DNA of 64,000 nucleotides from Massilia rubra. GTDB taxonomy: Bacteria > Pseudomonadota > Gammaproteobacteria > Burkholderiales > Burkholderiaceae_D. The position numbers were made by a program, and so were the translations under genes. Below the pieces are notes generated by a model. That model saw nothing but the letters and a program-made list of their open reading frames with translations, was not told the DNA's origin and ran no database searches. This document shows positions 1 through 8,161 of this stretch, piece after piece. Numbering within the stretch: the stretch's first letter is position 1; every line of letters begins with the position of its first letter. Location: assembly GCF_011682065.1 (NCBI RefSeq), contig NZ_VUYU01000017.1:100509-164508 (forward strand), given 5' to 3'.

Positions 1-573
1 CCAGAAGCTGCCGGCCTGGCGCCGCGCCAGCCTGGCATCGTTCCAGACATGGAAAGACGCCTGTGCCGGGTCGGCGGCGATGCGGGCGTGGCAAGCCTGG
101 GCACTGCGGCGCTCCAGCGCGTGCGCGCCCGCTTCCCGTATTTTCAGGTCGAGATAGTTCCAGGCGCTGACGTGATCCGGCGAATCAGGCAGTGATGCCA
201 GCAACGTCACGGCGGCGTCGAGCGCCGCGTGCAGGGCGGTGGCGTCACCCTGCGCGATGTGCGCGTCGATGCCCCACATGGCCAGCCTGATATGCCATTG
301 CGCCCGTTCGGCCTGCGGCAGCGCAGCGACCACATCGCGCCCGTCGCCTTCGAGCAGGCGCAGTCCGGCAAGCGGGTCGCGCGCGCGCAACCACAGCTGG
401 AACAGGCGGTGCACGCTGCCCATGGTGTCGGCGCGGAAGCACTGGCGCTGCATGGCGCTCTTGAGGCCCGCGTGGATCAGTTCCGGGTCGAGTTCGGCCC
501 TGGCCTGCTGTTCGAGGGCGGCTTCGGTCTGGTCGAGGTAGGCGTCGAGCCCGGTTGCGCTGAGAATAGTCAT
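1..573 (-). CDS. Helical-repeat (TPR-like) protein, partial paralog of the next gene
   Basis: An open frame begins at an ATG (complement of 571-573) and runs off the left edge; 191 residues are visible. The N-terminus (MTILSATGLDAYLDQTEAAL) closely matches that of the 748-residue protein encoded just upstream, and similarity continues to the cut end, so the two are tandem duplicates. The start lies only 8 bases past the stop of that gene, so they are probably co-transcribed. It is rich in Ala, Leu, Arg and Asp with helix-forming periodicity and has no signal peptide or membrane segment. The function is unknown; a TPR-type scaffold is an inference from composition. Confidence 0.7.
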   Translation of the reverse strand, partial: MTILSATGLDAYLDQTEAALEQQARAELDPELIHAGLKSAMQRQCFRADTMGSVHRLFQLWLRARDPLAGLRLLEGDGRDVVAALPQAERAQWHIRLAMWGIDAHIAQGDATALHAALDAAVTLLASLPDSPDHVSAWNYLDLKIREAGAHALERRSAQACHARIAADPAQASFHVWNDARLARRQAGSFW

Positions 574-581
574 GTCTCAGG

Positions 582-2828
582 TTACCAGAGCTTCCACCAG
601 GGTTTGGCCTCGCGCTGCAGGCGCTTGCATTCTTCGAGATTCTGGAGGATCGCCGTGCGCTGCGACTCATGCCAGTCGTCGCCCGACTTGATGTAGCGCA
701 GGCCATCCCGGTACATCGCTTGCGAGCGTTCGAACTGGCCCAGGCTGCGCAGCGTGTCGGCCGCGATGCGGCTGGTGTAGGGCGAACCGGCGCCAGGCAC
801 CGACGGCAGCACGCTTTCCAGGCGCAGCATGGCGTCGTCCGGCTGCGTCTGCGCCATGTAGTACAGCACCGATACCAGCGCGCGCGTGTAGTTGTTCTGG
901 TTGTCCGCGCGCTCGTCCTGGCCGACGCCGGCCCACCAGTCGTCCAGGCGCTGCAGCCAGATGGCGATGTCGGTGTCGCGCCCGAGCCGGTGCAGGGCGG
1001 CGGCGGCATCGTCCACGTAGTCGGTCGGATCGTGCCGGCTGTAGCCGTGGTCCGCCGAGAAGTGCCACAGATGCTCGGCGCTGTCGACCACGGCGCTGTC
1101 GTTGCCGAGCTTCTGGTGGCTGCGCATCACGCCCTCGAAGTGTTCCGAAAATGGGCTGGCGGCGATGCCTTTGTGGTGCAGGGCCAGCGCCGCGGCGGCG
1201 TCGGATTTGTCGTAGCGGTAGTGGATCGCCAGGTTATTGCACAGCATCGAGTAGACGTGCGCTTCACCGTCGCCCGGATGGCCCTGGCCGCTGGCGACAA
1301 ACGCTTCGAAGCATGCCAGGCCGGCCTGGTAGTAGCGCGCGCCGAGCGCCTTCGCCTGTTGTTGCGGTACTGTCAGGCCCTCGGGCAGCGCATCGTTAAG
1401 CTCGGACCCAAGCATCACGCCGATGTTGTAGCACGACAGGCCGTTCGACGCCGGTACGAACGGCATGGCCAGCGCGGCTTGGGCGCCGTGCACGCGGATG
1501 CGCGCCACGATGAGCTTGAAGACGACGCTCGACTGCAGCAGCGCCGGGTCGCGCGCCGCCGATTCCAGCAAGGGCAAGGCGCGCGGGTAGTCTTGCGCCG
1601 AGGCGATCAGCCACAGTGCTTCGACCGCGTCGGCGGCGGGCTGCGCGCCGCCCCCGGCGCGCGCCAGCGCCAGATGGCGGCCGATGTAGGCGGCCTGGTC
1701 TTCGTCGCCGCGCACCCCGGCGGTGGCGTCGGCCATGGTGGCGCAGGCCAGTGCCAGATGCCAGTATGGCTGTTGCGGCGTGCCGTCGCCGGCGACGCGC
1801 TGCGCCGCCGCTGCCGCATGCGGCGCTGATATCCGGCGCTCGTACAAGACCGATTCGAAGGCCAGGCGCGCCGCCGCGTCGTGCCGTCCCGCTTCCAGCA
1901 GCCAGTCGAGCATGAGGGCGCCGATGTGGTCGCCGTCATCGTCGAGCAGGGTGACACGCCCCAGTTCCAGCCTGGCCAGCGCCTGGTCGAGCGCGCCTTG
2001 CTGGTGCAGGGCGCGCGCTTCCAGGCGCGCGATGCGCACGTCGATATTCCGACGCGGGAAAAACACGGTCGCCGCCGGGATGCGCGCGCGCGCCTGCGCC
2101 ACGATGCCCGCGACCGCGTCGGGCAGGACCTGCACCAGCGCATTGCCGGCGCGCAGCCAGTCGTGATGGTCGATATCCTGGTCCGGCGCGGCCCCGGCCA
2201 GGATGCCGATGGCGCGTTCGCCGGCCTGCCGCGCCAGCGTCGCGTCGCCTTCCAGCGCGAAGCTGTGCGACTGGCGGATGGCCAGTTGCGCATCGTCCCA
2301 GGCGCGGTAAGCGGCGCGCTCCGGGTCGGCGCGCTGCAAGGCGTTGCGCGCTTCGGCGCAGCGGCGCGTGACGGCGTGCACGCCGAAGGCCGCGCTTTCC
2401 TCGTCCAGGTATTCCCAGGCGCGGTCGTAGGCTAGCGATTCCGGCAACGATACCAACAGCGCCAGCACGTCTTCGAAGGCGGCCTGCACGGCGCCGCGAT
2501 CGCCCTGCGCGATCCGCGCTTCCACGCGCCAGATGGCCGCGCTGACCTGCCATGCGGGCCGTTCGGAACCCGGCAGGGCGGCCAGCGCCGCGCGGCCGTC
2601 GCCGTCGAGCAGGCGCAGGCCGGCCGCCGGCGCGCGCGCGCGTATCCACAAGCGGAACAGGCGGCGCACGCCGCCCATGGTGTCGGCATGGAAGTGCTGG
2701 CTTTCGAGCGCGGTTTTCAGGCCGGCGCCGATCAATTCCGGGTCGAGCTCGGCCTCCACCTGCTGTTCGAGGGCGGCTTCGGTCTGGTCGAGGTAGGCGT
2801 CGAGCTGGCTGGCGCTGAGGATATTCAT
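582..2828 (-). CDS. Large alpha-helical repeat (TPR-like) cytoplasmic protein of unknown function
   Basis: 748 residues starting MNILSASQLDAYLDQTEAAL and ending in PWWKLW. The sequence is almost wholly predicted helix, with recurring pairs of Ala/Leu-rich segments such as ALARLELGRVTLL and RYYQAGLACFEAF, as in TPR or Sel1-type superhelices. No catalytic motif, signal peptide or membrane segment is seen. The downstream gene is a tandem paralog. TPR-like proteins usually act as adaptors, but no partner can be named. It is transcribed divergently from the small exported protein at 3025. Confidence 0.65.
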   Translation of the reverse strand: MNILSASQLDAYLDQTEAALEQQVEAELDPELIGAGLKTALESQHFHADTMGGVRRLFRLWIRARAPAAGLRLLDGDGRAALAALPGSERPAWQVSAAIWRVEARIAQGDRGAVQAAFEDVLALLVSLPESLAYDRAWEYLDEESAAFGVHAVTRRCAEARNALQRADPERAAYRAWDDAQLAIRQSHSFALEGDATLARQAGERAIGILAGAAPDQDIDHHDWLRAGNALVQVLPDAVAGIVAQARARIPAATVFFPRRNIDVRIARLEARALHQQGALDQALARLELGRVTLLDDDGDHIGALMLDWLLEAGRHDAAARLAFESVLYERRISAPHAAAAAQRVAGDGTPQQPYWHLALACATMADATAGVRGDEDQAAYIGRHLALARAGGGAQPAADAVEALWLIASAQDYPRALPLLESAARDPALLQSSVVFKLIVARIRVHGAQAALAMPFVPASNGLSCYNIGVMLGSELNDALPEGLTVPQQQAKALGARYYQAGLACFEAFVASGQGHPGDGEAHVYSMLCNNLAIHYRYDKSDAAAALALHHKGIAASPFSEHFEGVMRSHQKLGNDSAVVDSAEHLWHFSADHGYSRHDPTDYVDDAAAALHRLGRDTDIAIWLQRLDDWWAGVGQDERADNQNNYTRALVSVLYYMAQTQPDDAMLRLESVLPSVPGAGSPYTSRIAADTLRSLGQFERSQAMYRDGLRYIKSGDDWHESQRTAILQNLEECKRLQREAKPWWKLW

Positions 2829-3024
2829 GTGTGGGATGCCGGTTGTGCGGTCGGAAGGGAACCGTCAATTATCGTCTTAATAACACTTCTGGTCAATAAT
2901 AGAACTTGTTGGTTTGCAAATAAATGATGCTGTTTTGTCCGGCATCGGCACGTTCGGCTGGCGGCATGATCCTGTTAAAAATGGTAGTCTGGCCGTATCA
3001 ATCAACCTCATGCGAGGTGACATC
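2829..3024. promoter_or_regulatory. AT-rich divergent intergenic region
   Basis: 196 bases separate the minus-strand helical-repeat operon from the plus-strand exported protein. The stretch from about 2870 to 2935 is much richer in A and T than its surroundings, which fits divergent promoters. No single -35/-10 pair stands out enough to be named. Confidence 0.4.
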
Positions 3025-3444
3025 ATGCTCATGCTGAAAATTGCCGTGCTCCTGGCGGCATTCCTGGCCGCCGGCGACGCGGTGGCGCGGAACGATGTCG
3101 CGCCGGCCGCGCCCGCAGCCCGGCTCAACGCTGAACCGGGCAAGAGTGCGCCGCCCAAAAAAGCGCCGCCCAAACGGCGCGCCGTGCGCCAGGTCGTCGA
3201 CGGCATGCCCGCCTACGGCCCGCGCCTGGATGCGCCGCCGCCGGTGCCGCTGGGCCCCCGGCCGATACCGTCGGCGGTGGCGCCATCGGCCATCGCGCCG
3301 CCGCCGGCCGTCATCAGCGGCTGCGACGCCGGCGGCTGCACCGATGTGAACGGGGTCCGCTACAACGGCGCCGCCGGTAACAGCGTGATCGGTCCGCAAG
3401 GGCGCTCCTGCACCAGCAATGGCGGTGTGGTTCAGTGCTTTTAA
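3025..3444 (+). CDS. Small exported protein with proline-rich linker and conserved GG-rich C-terminus
   Basis: 139 residues from the ATG at 3025, chosen because GAGGTGA lies 4 bases before it and because it puts a signal peptide (MLMLKIAVLLAAFLAAGDAVA) at the N-terminus; a longer frame opens at 2914 but lacks these. A middle part rich in Pro, Ala, Arg and Lys (about residues 35-95) is followed by a compact Gly/Cys-containing end (SGCDAGGCTD, GPQGRSC). Three C-terminal cysteines could form disulfides in the periplasm. I recognise the tail only as a recurrent uncharacterised one in this bacterial group. Confidence 0.7.
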   Translation: MLMLKIAVLLAAFLAAGDAVARNDVAPAAPAARLNAEPGKSAPPKKAPPKRRAVRQVVDGMPAYGPRLDAPPPVPLGPRPIPSAVAPSAIAPPPAVISGCDAGGCTDVNGVRYNGAAGNSVIGPQGRSCTSNGGVVQCF

Positions 3445-3479
3445 TGCGGCGCGACTGGTGTTTTCCGCGAAAAGTTCGC

Positions 3480-3515
3480 TACAATCCGGGTACTTGACGT
3501 TTACGTAAACGTCAA
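3480..3515 (+). promoter_or_regulatory. Putative promoter -10 and 22-bp perfect palindromic operator
   Basis: A perfect 22-bp palindrome spans 3494-3515, with half-site TTGACGTTTAC followed directly by its reverse complement. It lies 9 bases after a TACAAT (3480-3485) that could be a -10 box, so it would cover the start of transcription, a typical place for repression. The SDR start codon is 27 bases further on. ACGT-centred palindromes are known for MerR-family regulators of acyl-CoA and branched-chain amino-acid catabolism (LiuR type) in proteobacteria; that assignment is an inference. Confidence 0.6.
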
Positions 3516-3542
3516 AAGAACCGATAAGAGAAAGAGGACACC

Positions 3543-4301
3543 ATGCAAATTCAGGACAATGTATTCATCATCACGGGCGGCGCATCGGGCCTGGGCGCGG
3601 CGACGGCGCGCATGATCACCGAGGCCGGCGGCAAAGTGGTGCTGGCCGACGTGCAGGTCGAGGCGGGCGAAGCGCTGGCCGCTGAACTCAAGGGCACGTT
3701 CGTCAAGTGCGACGTCACGCTGGAGGCCGACGGCCAGGCTGTCGTCGCCGCCGCGCTCGCCATGGGCACCCTGCGTGGCCTGGTCAACTGCGCCGGCGTC
3801 GCCCCCGCGGTCAAGACCGTGGGCAAGGACGGCCCGCATCCGCTGGACGTGTTCCAGCGCACCGTCAACATCAACCTGGTCGGCACCTTCAATATGGCGC
3901 GCCTGGCCGCCGACGCCATGGGCAAGACCGAAGCGCTCGAGTCGGGCGAGCGCGGCATCATCATCAATACCGCGTCGGTGGCGGCGTTCGACGGCCAGAT
4001 CGGCCAGGCGGCCTACGCGTCGTCCAAGGCGGCAGTGGCCGGCATGACCTTGCCGATGGCGCGCGACCTGGCCCGCAGCGGTGTGCGCGTGATGACCATC
4101 GCCCCCGGCATTTTCGAAACCCCGATGCTGATGGGGATGCCGGAAGAGGTACGCGGCGCGCTGGGCAACATGGTGCCGTTCCCGCAGCGTCTCGGCCGTC
4201 CCGCCGAATACGCGCACCTGGCCCGTGCCATCATCGAAAACACCATGCTCAATGGCGAAACCATCCGTCTTGACGGCGCGATCCGCATGCAGCCCAAGTA
4301 A
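3543..4301 (+). CDS. SDR-family 3-hydroxyacyl-CoA dehydrogenase-like protein
   Basis: 252 residues, the usual SDR length. The NAD-binding glycine motif [12 protein letters not shown] is near residue 12, NCAGVAP follows strand 4, and the catalytic Ser plus YASSK (Y-x-x-x-K) appear around residues 140-162. The overall sequence resembles the HSD10 / 3-hydroxy-2-methylbutyryl-CoA dehydrogenase group, which oxidises 3-hydroxyacyl-CoA with NAD+ in isoleucine and fatty-acid breakdown. It is soluble and cytoplasmic. It stands alone behind a 22-bp palindrome, in line with control by a catabolic regulator encoded elsewhere. The exact substrate is not settled by sequence. Confidence 0.85.
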   Translation: MQIQDNVFIITGGASGLGAATARMITEAGGKVVLADVQVEAGEALAAELKGTFVKCDVTLEADGQAVVAAALAMGTLRGLVNCAGVAPAVKTVGKDGPHPLDVFQRTVNINLVGTFNMARLAADAMGKTEALESGERGIIINTASVAAFDGQIGQAAYASSKAAVAGMTLPMARDLARSGVRVMTIAPGIFETPMLMGMPEEVRGALGNMVPFPQRLGRPAEYAHLARAIIENTMLNGETIRLDGAIRMQPK

Positions 4302-4376
4302 TTCATTTACTGTACGATAGCGGGATCGGACGCGCGGCCCTGCTGTAGGTGCCGCGCGTTTCTCATTGGAGAATCC

Positions 4377-6152
4377 ATGCTCAGGTTGAAGTACCTTCCT
4401 TTCGCGCTGCTGTTGTTCGGCGCTCCCGTATTCGCCCAGGACGCCGCCGTGCGCGCGGCCGAGGCGCCCGAAATCCATACCGGCTATGCCGACAAGGCCG
4501 GCTGGGCCGCCAAGAAATTCATGGTCGCCGCAGCCAATCCGCTGGCGGTCGACGCCGGCTACCAGATATTGCGCAAGGGGGGCAGCGCCATCGACGCGGC
4601 GATTGCCACCCAGTTGATGCTCACCCTGGTCGAGCCGCAATCGTCCGGCATCGGCGGCGGCGCCTTTTTGATGCACTACGACGGCAAGAACGTGCAAGCC
4701 TTCGACGGCCGCGAAACCGCGCCCGCCGCCGCCGACGAGCACCTGTTCCAGAACAAGGATGGCACGCCGCTCGCGCGCACCGCCGGCGTGGTGGGCGGCC
4801 GTTCGGTCGGCGCCCCCGGCGTGCTGCGCATGCTCGAGATGGCGCACCGCCAGCACGGCAAGCTGCCCTGGAAGGCGCTGTTCGCGCCGGCCATTGCCAT
4901 GGCCGACAAGGGTTTTCCGGTCAGCCAGCGCTTGAATGGCATGCTGATGTTCGACCAGCACCTGCGCAAGGACCCGGTGGCGGCCGCCTATTTCTATGAT
5001 AAGGATGGCAAGCCCTGGCCGATCGGCCACCAGCTGCGCAACCCGGCGCTGGCGGCCACCCTGCGCGAGATCGCCGCCGGCGGCGCCGATGCTTTCTACA
5101 AGGGCCGCATCGCCAAAGACATTGCGGCCAAGGTGGCGGGGCACCCAACCAATCCCGGCCTGTTGACGGCGGCCGACATCGGCGGCTACCAGCCCAAGGT
5201 GCGCGCGCCGGTGTGCAGCGACTACCGCGCCTACACGGTGTGCGGCATGCCGCCGCCATCGTCGGGCGGCATCGCCGTGGCGCAGATGCTGGGCATGCTC
5301 GAGACGCGCGACATGCGCGCCTATGCGCCGGTAAACGGGGTGCTGGGGTCTGAGGCCGTGCATGTGTTCACCGAAGCCGGGCGCCTGGCCTACGCCGACC
5401 GCAATCGCTACGCGGCCGACACCGACTTCGTGCCGCTGCCGGGACGCGGCATTCCCAGCCTGATCGACAAAGCCTACCTGCGCCAGCGCGCCTCCCTGAT
5501 CGGCGACAAGTCGATGGGCACCGCTAGTGCCGGCACGCCGCCGGGCATGGAAGTGGCGTGGGGGCTCGATAACGCGATCGAAACGCCATCGACCTCGCAC
5601 TTCGTGGTGGTGGACGGCAAAGGCGCCGGCCTGTCGATGACGACCACGGTGGAAGACGCCTTCGGGTCGCGCCAGATGGTCGATGGCTTCATCCTGAATA
5701 ACCAGCTCACCGATTTTTCCTTCGATTCGGTCGACGCGAGCGGGCCGGTGGCGAACCGGGTGCAGGCCGGCAAACGCCCGCGCAGCGCCATGTCGCCCAC
5801 CGTCGTATTCGACCGCCAGAGCGGCAAACTGGTGCTGGCGATCGGCTCGCCCGGCGGGCCGGCCATCATCAACTACGTGGCCAAGACCCTGGTCGGCACC
5901 CTGGACTGGGGTCTGAACGTGCAGCAGGCCATCAGCCTGCCGAACTTCGGCAGCCGCAACGGCCCGACCGAGCTGGAAACCGGGCGCTTTTCTCCCGCCG
6001 TGCAGGAGGAACTCAAGGCGCGCGGGCATGCCCTGCGCAGCTACGAGATGACGTCCGGCCTGCACGGCGTGCAGCGCATCCTGATCCACGGCGAGCCATG
6101 GTGGTTTGGCGGCGCCGATCCGCGCCGCGAAGGCGTGGCCAAGGGCGACTGA
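4377..6152 (+). CDS. ggt: Gamma-glutamyltransferase (glutathione hydrolase) precursor
   Basis: 591 residues with a cleavable signal peptide (MLRLKYLPFALLLFGAPVFA), so it acts in the periplasm on glutathione and other gamma-glutamyl compounds. Family landmarks are ANPLAVDAGYQILRKGGSAIDAA near residue 53 (in part), SSGIGGG, PSSGG near 294, and the autoprocessing site TSH with the catalytic threonine at residue 406, where the precursor splits into large and small subunits. The SPGG of the oxyanion region is also present. Length and order are normal. The start has GGAG 8 bases upstream (TTGGAGAATCC-ATG). It has no obvious operon partner. Confidence 0.93.
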   Translation: MLRLKYLPFALLLFGAPVFAQDAAVRAAEAPEIHTGYADKAGWAAKKFMVAAANPLAVDAGYQILRKGGSAIDAAIATQLMLTLVEPQSSGIGGGAFLMHYDGKNVQAFDGRETAPAAADEHLFQNKDGTPLARTAGVVGGRSVGAPGVLRMLEMAHRQHGKLPWKALFAPAIAMADKGFPVSQRLNGMLMFDQHLRKDPVAAAYFYDKDGKPWPIGHQLRNPALAATLREIAAGGADAFYKGRIAKDIAAKVAGHPTNPGLLTAADIGGYQPKVRAPVCSDYRAYTVCGMPPPSSGGIAVAQMLGMLETRDMRAYAPVNGVLGSEAVHVFTEAGRLAYADRNRYAADTDFVPLPGRGIPSLIDKAYLRQRASLIGDKSMGTASAGTPPGMEVAWGLDNAIETPSTSHFVVVDGKGAGLSMTTTVEDAFGSRQMVDGFILNNQLTDFSFDSVDASGPVANRVQAGKRPRSAMSPTVVFDRQSGKLVLAIGSPGGPAIINYVAKTLVGTLDWGLNVQQAISLPNFGSRNGPTELETGRFSPAVQEELKARGHALRSYEMTSGLHGVQRILIHGEPWWFGGADPRREGVAKGD

Positions 6153-6234
6153 GGGTGAAAGTCAAGCTATTGTAAAAAGTGTACAAGCCCTAAGTTTCTC
6201 CCGCAAGGCGGGCAGACCCTGATACGCTTGGCGG

Positions 6235-7404
6235 ATGGAAACGGAACCGAAAACGGGCTTGATCCTTACCGGTGGTGGCGCGCGCGCCGCCTACCAGGTG
6301 GGGGTGCTGCAGGCGATCTCGCAAATTTTGTGGGAGGCCGGCTGGCGGCCCGCGCGCAATCCCTTCGATATCATCTGCGGCACCTCGGCCGGCGCGATCA
6401 ACGCCGTGGCCCTGGCCTGCCGCGCCGACAACTTCGGCGAGGGCGTGCAAAAGCTGCTCGATGTGTGGGAAAACTTCCGCGTCGAGCAGGTCTACCGCGC
6501 CGATTCGCTGGGCGTGCTGCGCTCGGGCGCGCGCTGGCTCTCGCTGCTCTCGTTCGGCTGGCTGCTGCGCAAATGGCGCGCCGCGCCGCCCGCCTCGCTG
6601 CTCGACAACACCCCGCTGGTGGGCCTGTTGCACCGCATGCTCGACCTGCCGCGCCTGGACGCGGCCATGTCCGACGGCCTGCTGCATGCGCTGGCGGTGA
6701 CCGCCTCGTCCTACACCGCCGGTAACCACATCACCTTTTACCAGACCGCCGCCGACATCGCGCCGTGGGTGCGCATGCAGCGCATCGCCCTGCAGGACCA
6801 GATCGGGGTCGAGCATTTGCTGGCGTCGTCGGCGATTCCCTTCATCTTTCCGGCCGTGCCGCTGTACCTGGGCAGCCACCGCGAGTTTTGCGGCGACGGC
6901 TCGATGCGCCAGCTCGCGCCGATTTCGCCGGCCATCCACCTGGGGGCGTCGAAGGTGCTGGTGGTGGGCGCCGGTCGCCTGTCCGAGCCGACCCGCGACA
7001 CGCCCGGCCAGGCGCGCTATCCGAGCCTGGCGCAGATCGCCGGGCACGCCATGTCCTCGATTTTCCTCGACAGCCTGGCGGTCGACATCGAGCGCCTGAA
7101 CCGCATCAACCTGACCCTGTCGCTGCTGCCCGAGGAATACCGCAGCAAGATGCCGTTGAAACCGGTGGAGCTGCTGGTGATCGCCCCGTCCGAACGGCTC
7201 GACGTGATCGCCAGCCGCCACACGGCCAGCCTGCCGGCGCCGATCCGCACCATGCTCTCGGGGATCGGCGCGACCGAGGCGCGCGGCTCGGCGCTGGCCT
7301 CGTACCTGCTGTTCGAATCGAGCTACACCTGTGAACTGATCCAGCTCGGCCAGCGCGACACGCACGCGCGCCGCGCCGATGTGCTGGCCTTTTTTGGCTC
7401 CTGA
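6235..7404 (+). CDS. Patatin-like phospholipase
   Basis: 389 residues with the complete patatin signature: oxyanion glycine run TGGGAR at 12-17, nucleophile elbow GTSAG with Ser51, and the dyad aspartate in DG at 221-222. Patatins hydrolyse acyl esters of phospholipids or glycerolipids. No signal peptide is seen, so it is probably cytoplasmic or peripheral at the inner membrane, as for RssA-type proteins. It ends 34 bases before the response regulator that follows and could share its transcript. Confidence 0.88.
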   Translation: METEPKTGLILTGGGARAAYQVGVLQAISQILWEAGWRPARNPFDIICGTSAGAINAVALACRADNFGEGVQKLLDVWENFRVEQVYRADSLGVLRSGARWLSLLSFGWLLRKWRAAPPASLLDNTPLVGLLHRMLDLPRLDAAMSDGLLHALAVTASSYTAGNHITFYQTAADIAPWVRMQRIALQDQIGVEHLLASSAIPFIFPAVPLYLGSHREFCGDGSMRQLAPISPAIHLGASKVLVVGAGRLSEPTRDTPGQARYPSLAQIAGHAMSSIFLDSLAVDIERLNRINLTLSLLPEEYRSKMPLKPVELLVIAPSERLDVIASRHTASLPAPIRTMLSGIGATEARGSALASYLLFESSYTCELIQLGQRDTHARRADVLAFFGS

Positions 7405-7438
7405 ACCTTTGATGCGGCCCACCGCCATGGAGAACGTC

Positions 7439-8161
7439 ATGAAAGCACTGATTGTCGACGACGACGTCGTCTCGCGCATTGCGCTGATGGACCTGCTGTC
7501 GGTGTACGGCATTTTCGACCTGGTCGAAGCCGAAGACGGCGCCGCCGCCTGGGACCTGCTCGCAGCGGGCCTGCATCCGGTGATCGTATTTTGCGATGTG
7601 CGCATGCCGCGCATGTCCGGCATCGCCTTGTTGGAGCGCATGAAGGGCGACCCGCACCTGGCCCAGGTGCCGTTCGTGCTGGTGTCGTCGGCCTCCGACC
7701 GCGACACCGTGCTGCAGGCGGTGACCCTGGGCGCGGTCGGCTACATCCTCAAACCGCTGCACGCGGCCGAAGCGCGCGCGCATCTGGAGAAAATCTTCCG
7801 CATCACGCTCGACAAACTGGCCGAAGACCCGGCCACCACCATGCGCCGCCTGAACATCGGGCCGGACCGGCTGGCCGCCTACCTGGCCGCGTTCGCCGAG
7901 CAGTTGCTGGCCGGGCGCGTCGATATCGTCGCGCTGCTCGACGCCGGCGAGGGCGCCGACGCCCGCCTGCGCATCGATTCGGTGCATACCGGCTGCATGA
8001 CGCTCGGCCTGTGGCACGTGGCCTCGCAGCTCGATAACGCGCGCCGTGGCCTGCCCGACGCCCGCACCGTGGCCCTGGTGCTGGGCGAAGTGAGCGAGTC
8101 GGTGCGGCGCCAGTTAACCCGCCTGCGCGCCGGCATGCCCGATGAAGGAGTGCTTGCCTGA
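7439..8161 (+). CDS. Response regulator with C-terminal HPt-like domain
   Basis: 240 residues from the ATG at 7439 (GGAGAA 5 bases upstream; an earlier in-frame start at 7379 would overlap the patatin gene). The receiver domain covers 1-120, with acidic cluster DDD at 7-9, phospho-acceptor Asp53 in CDVRMP and the conserved Lys in LKP. The last ~110 residues are all-helical and carry SVHTGCMTLG with His183, laid out like an HPt phosphotransfer helix but without the usual Lys-Gly after His. No DNA-binding domain. Its stop overlaps the start of the hybrid kinase gene, and a paralog lies on the other side of that kinase, so the three proteins probably form one phosphorelay. Confidence 0.8.
   Translation: MKALIVDDDVVSRIALMDLLSVYGIFDLVEAEDGAAAWDLLAAGLHPVIVFCDVRMPRMSGIALLERMKGDPHLAQVPFVLVSSASDRDTVLQAVTLGAVGYILKPLHAAEARAHLEKIFRITLDKLAEDPATTMRRLNIGPDRLAAYLAAFAEQLLAGRVDIVALLDAGEGADARLRIDSVHTGCMTLGLWHVASQLDNARRGLPDARTVALVLGEVSESVRRQLTRLRAGMPDEGVLA

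Noticed and set aside
3501..6089. An 862-codon minus-strand frame opposite the SDR and ggt genes
   Set aside because: Both plus-strand genes have complete family motifs; the antisense frame is low-complexity and has no ribosome site.
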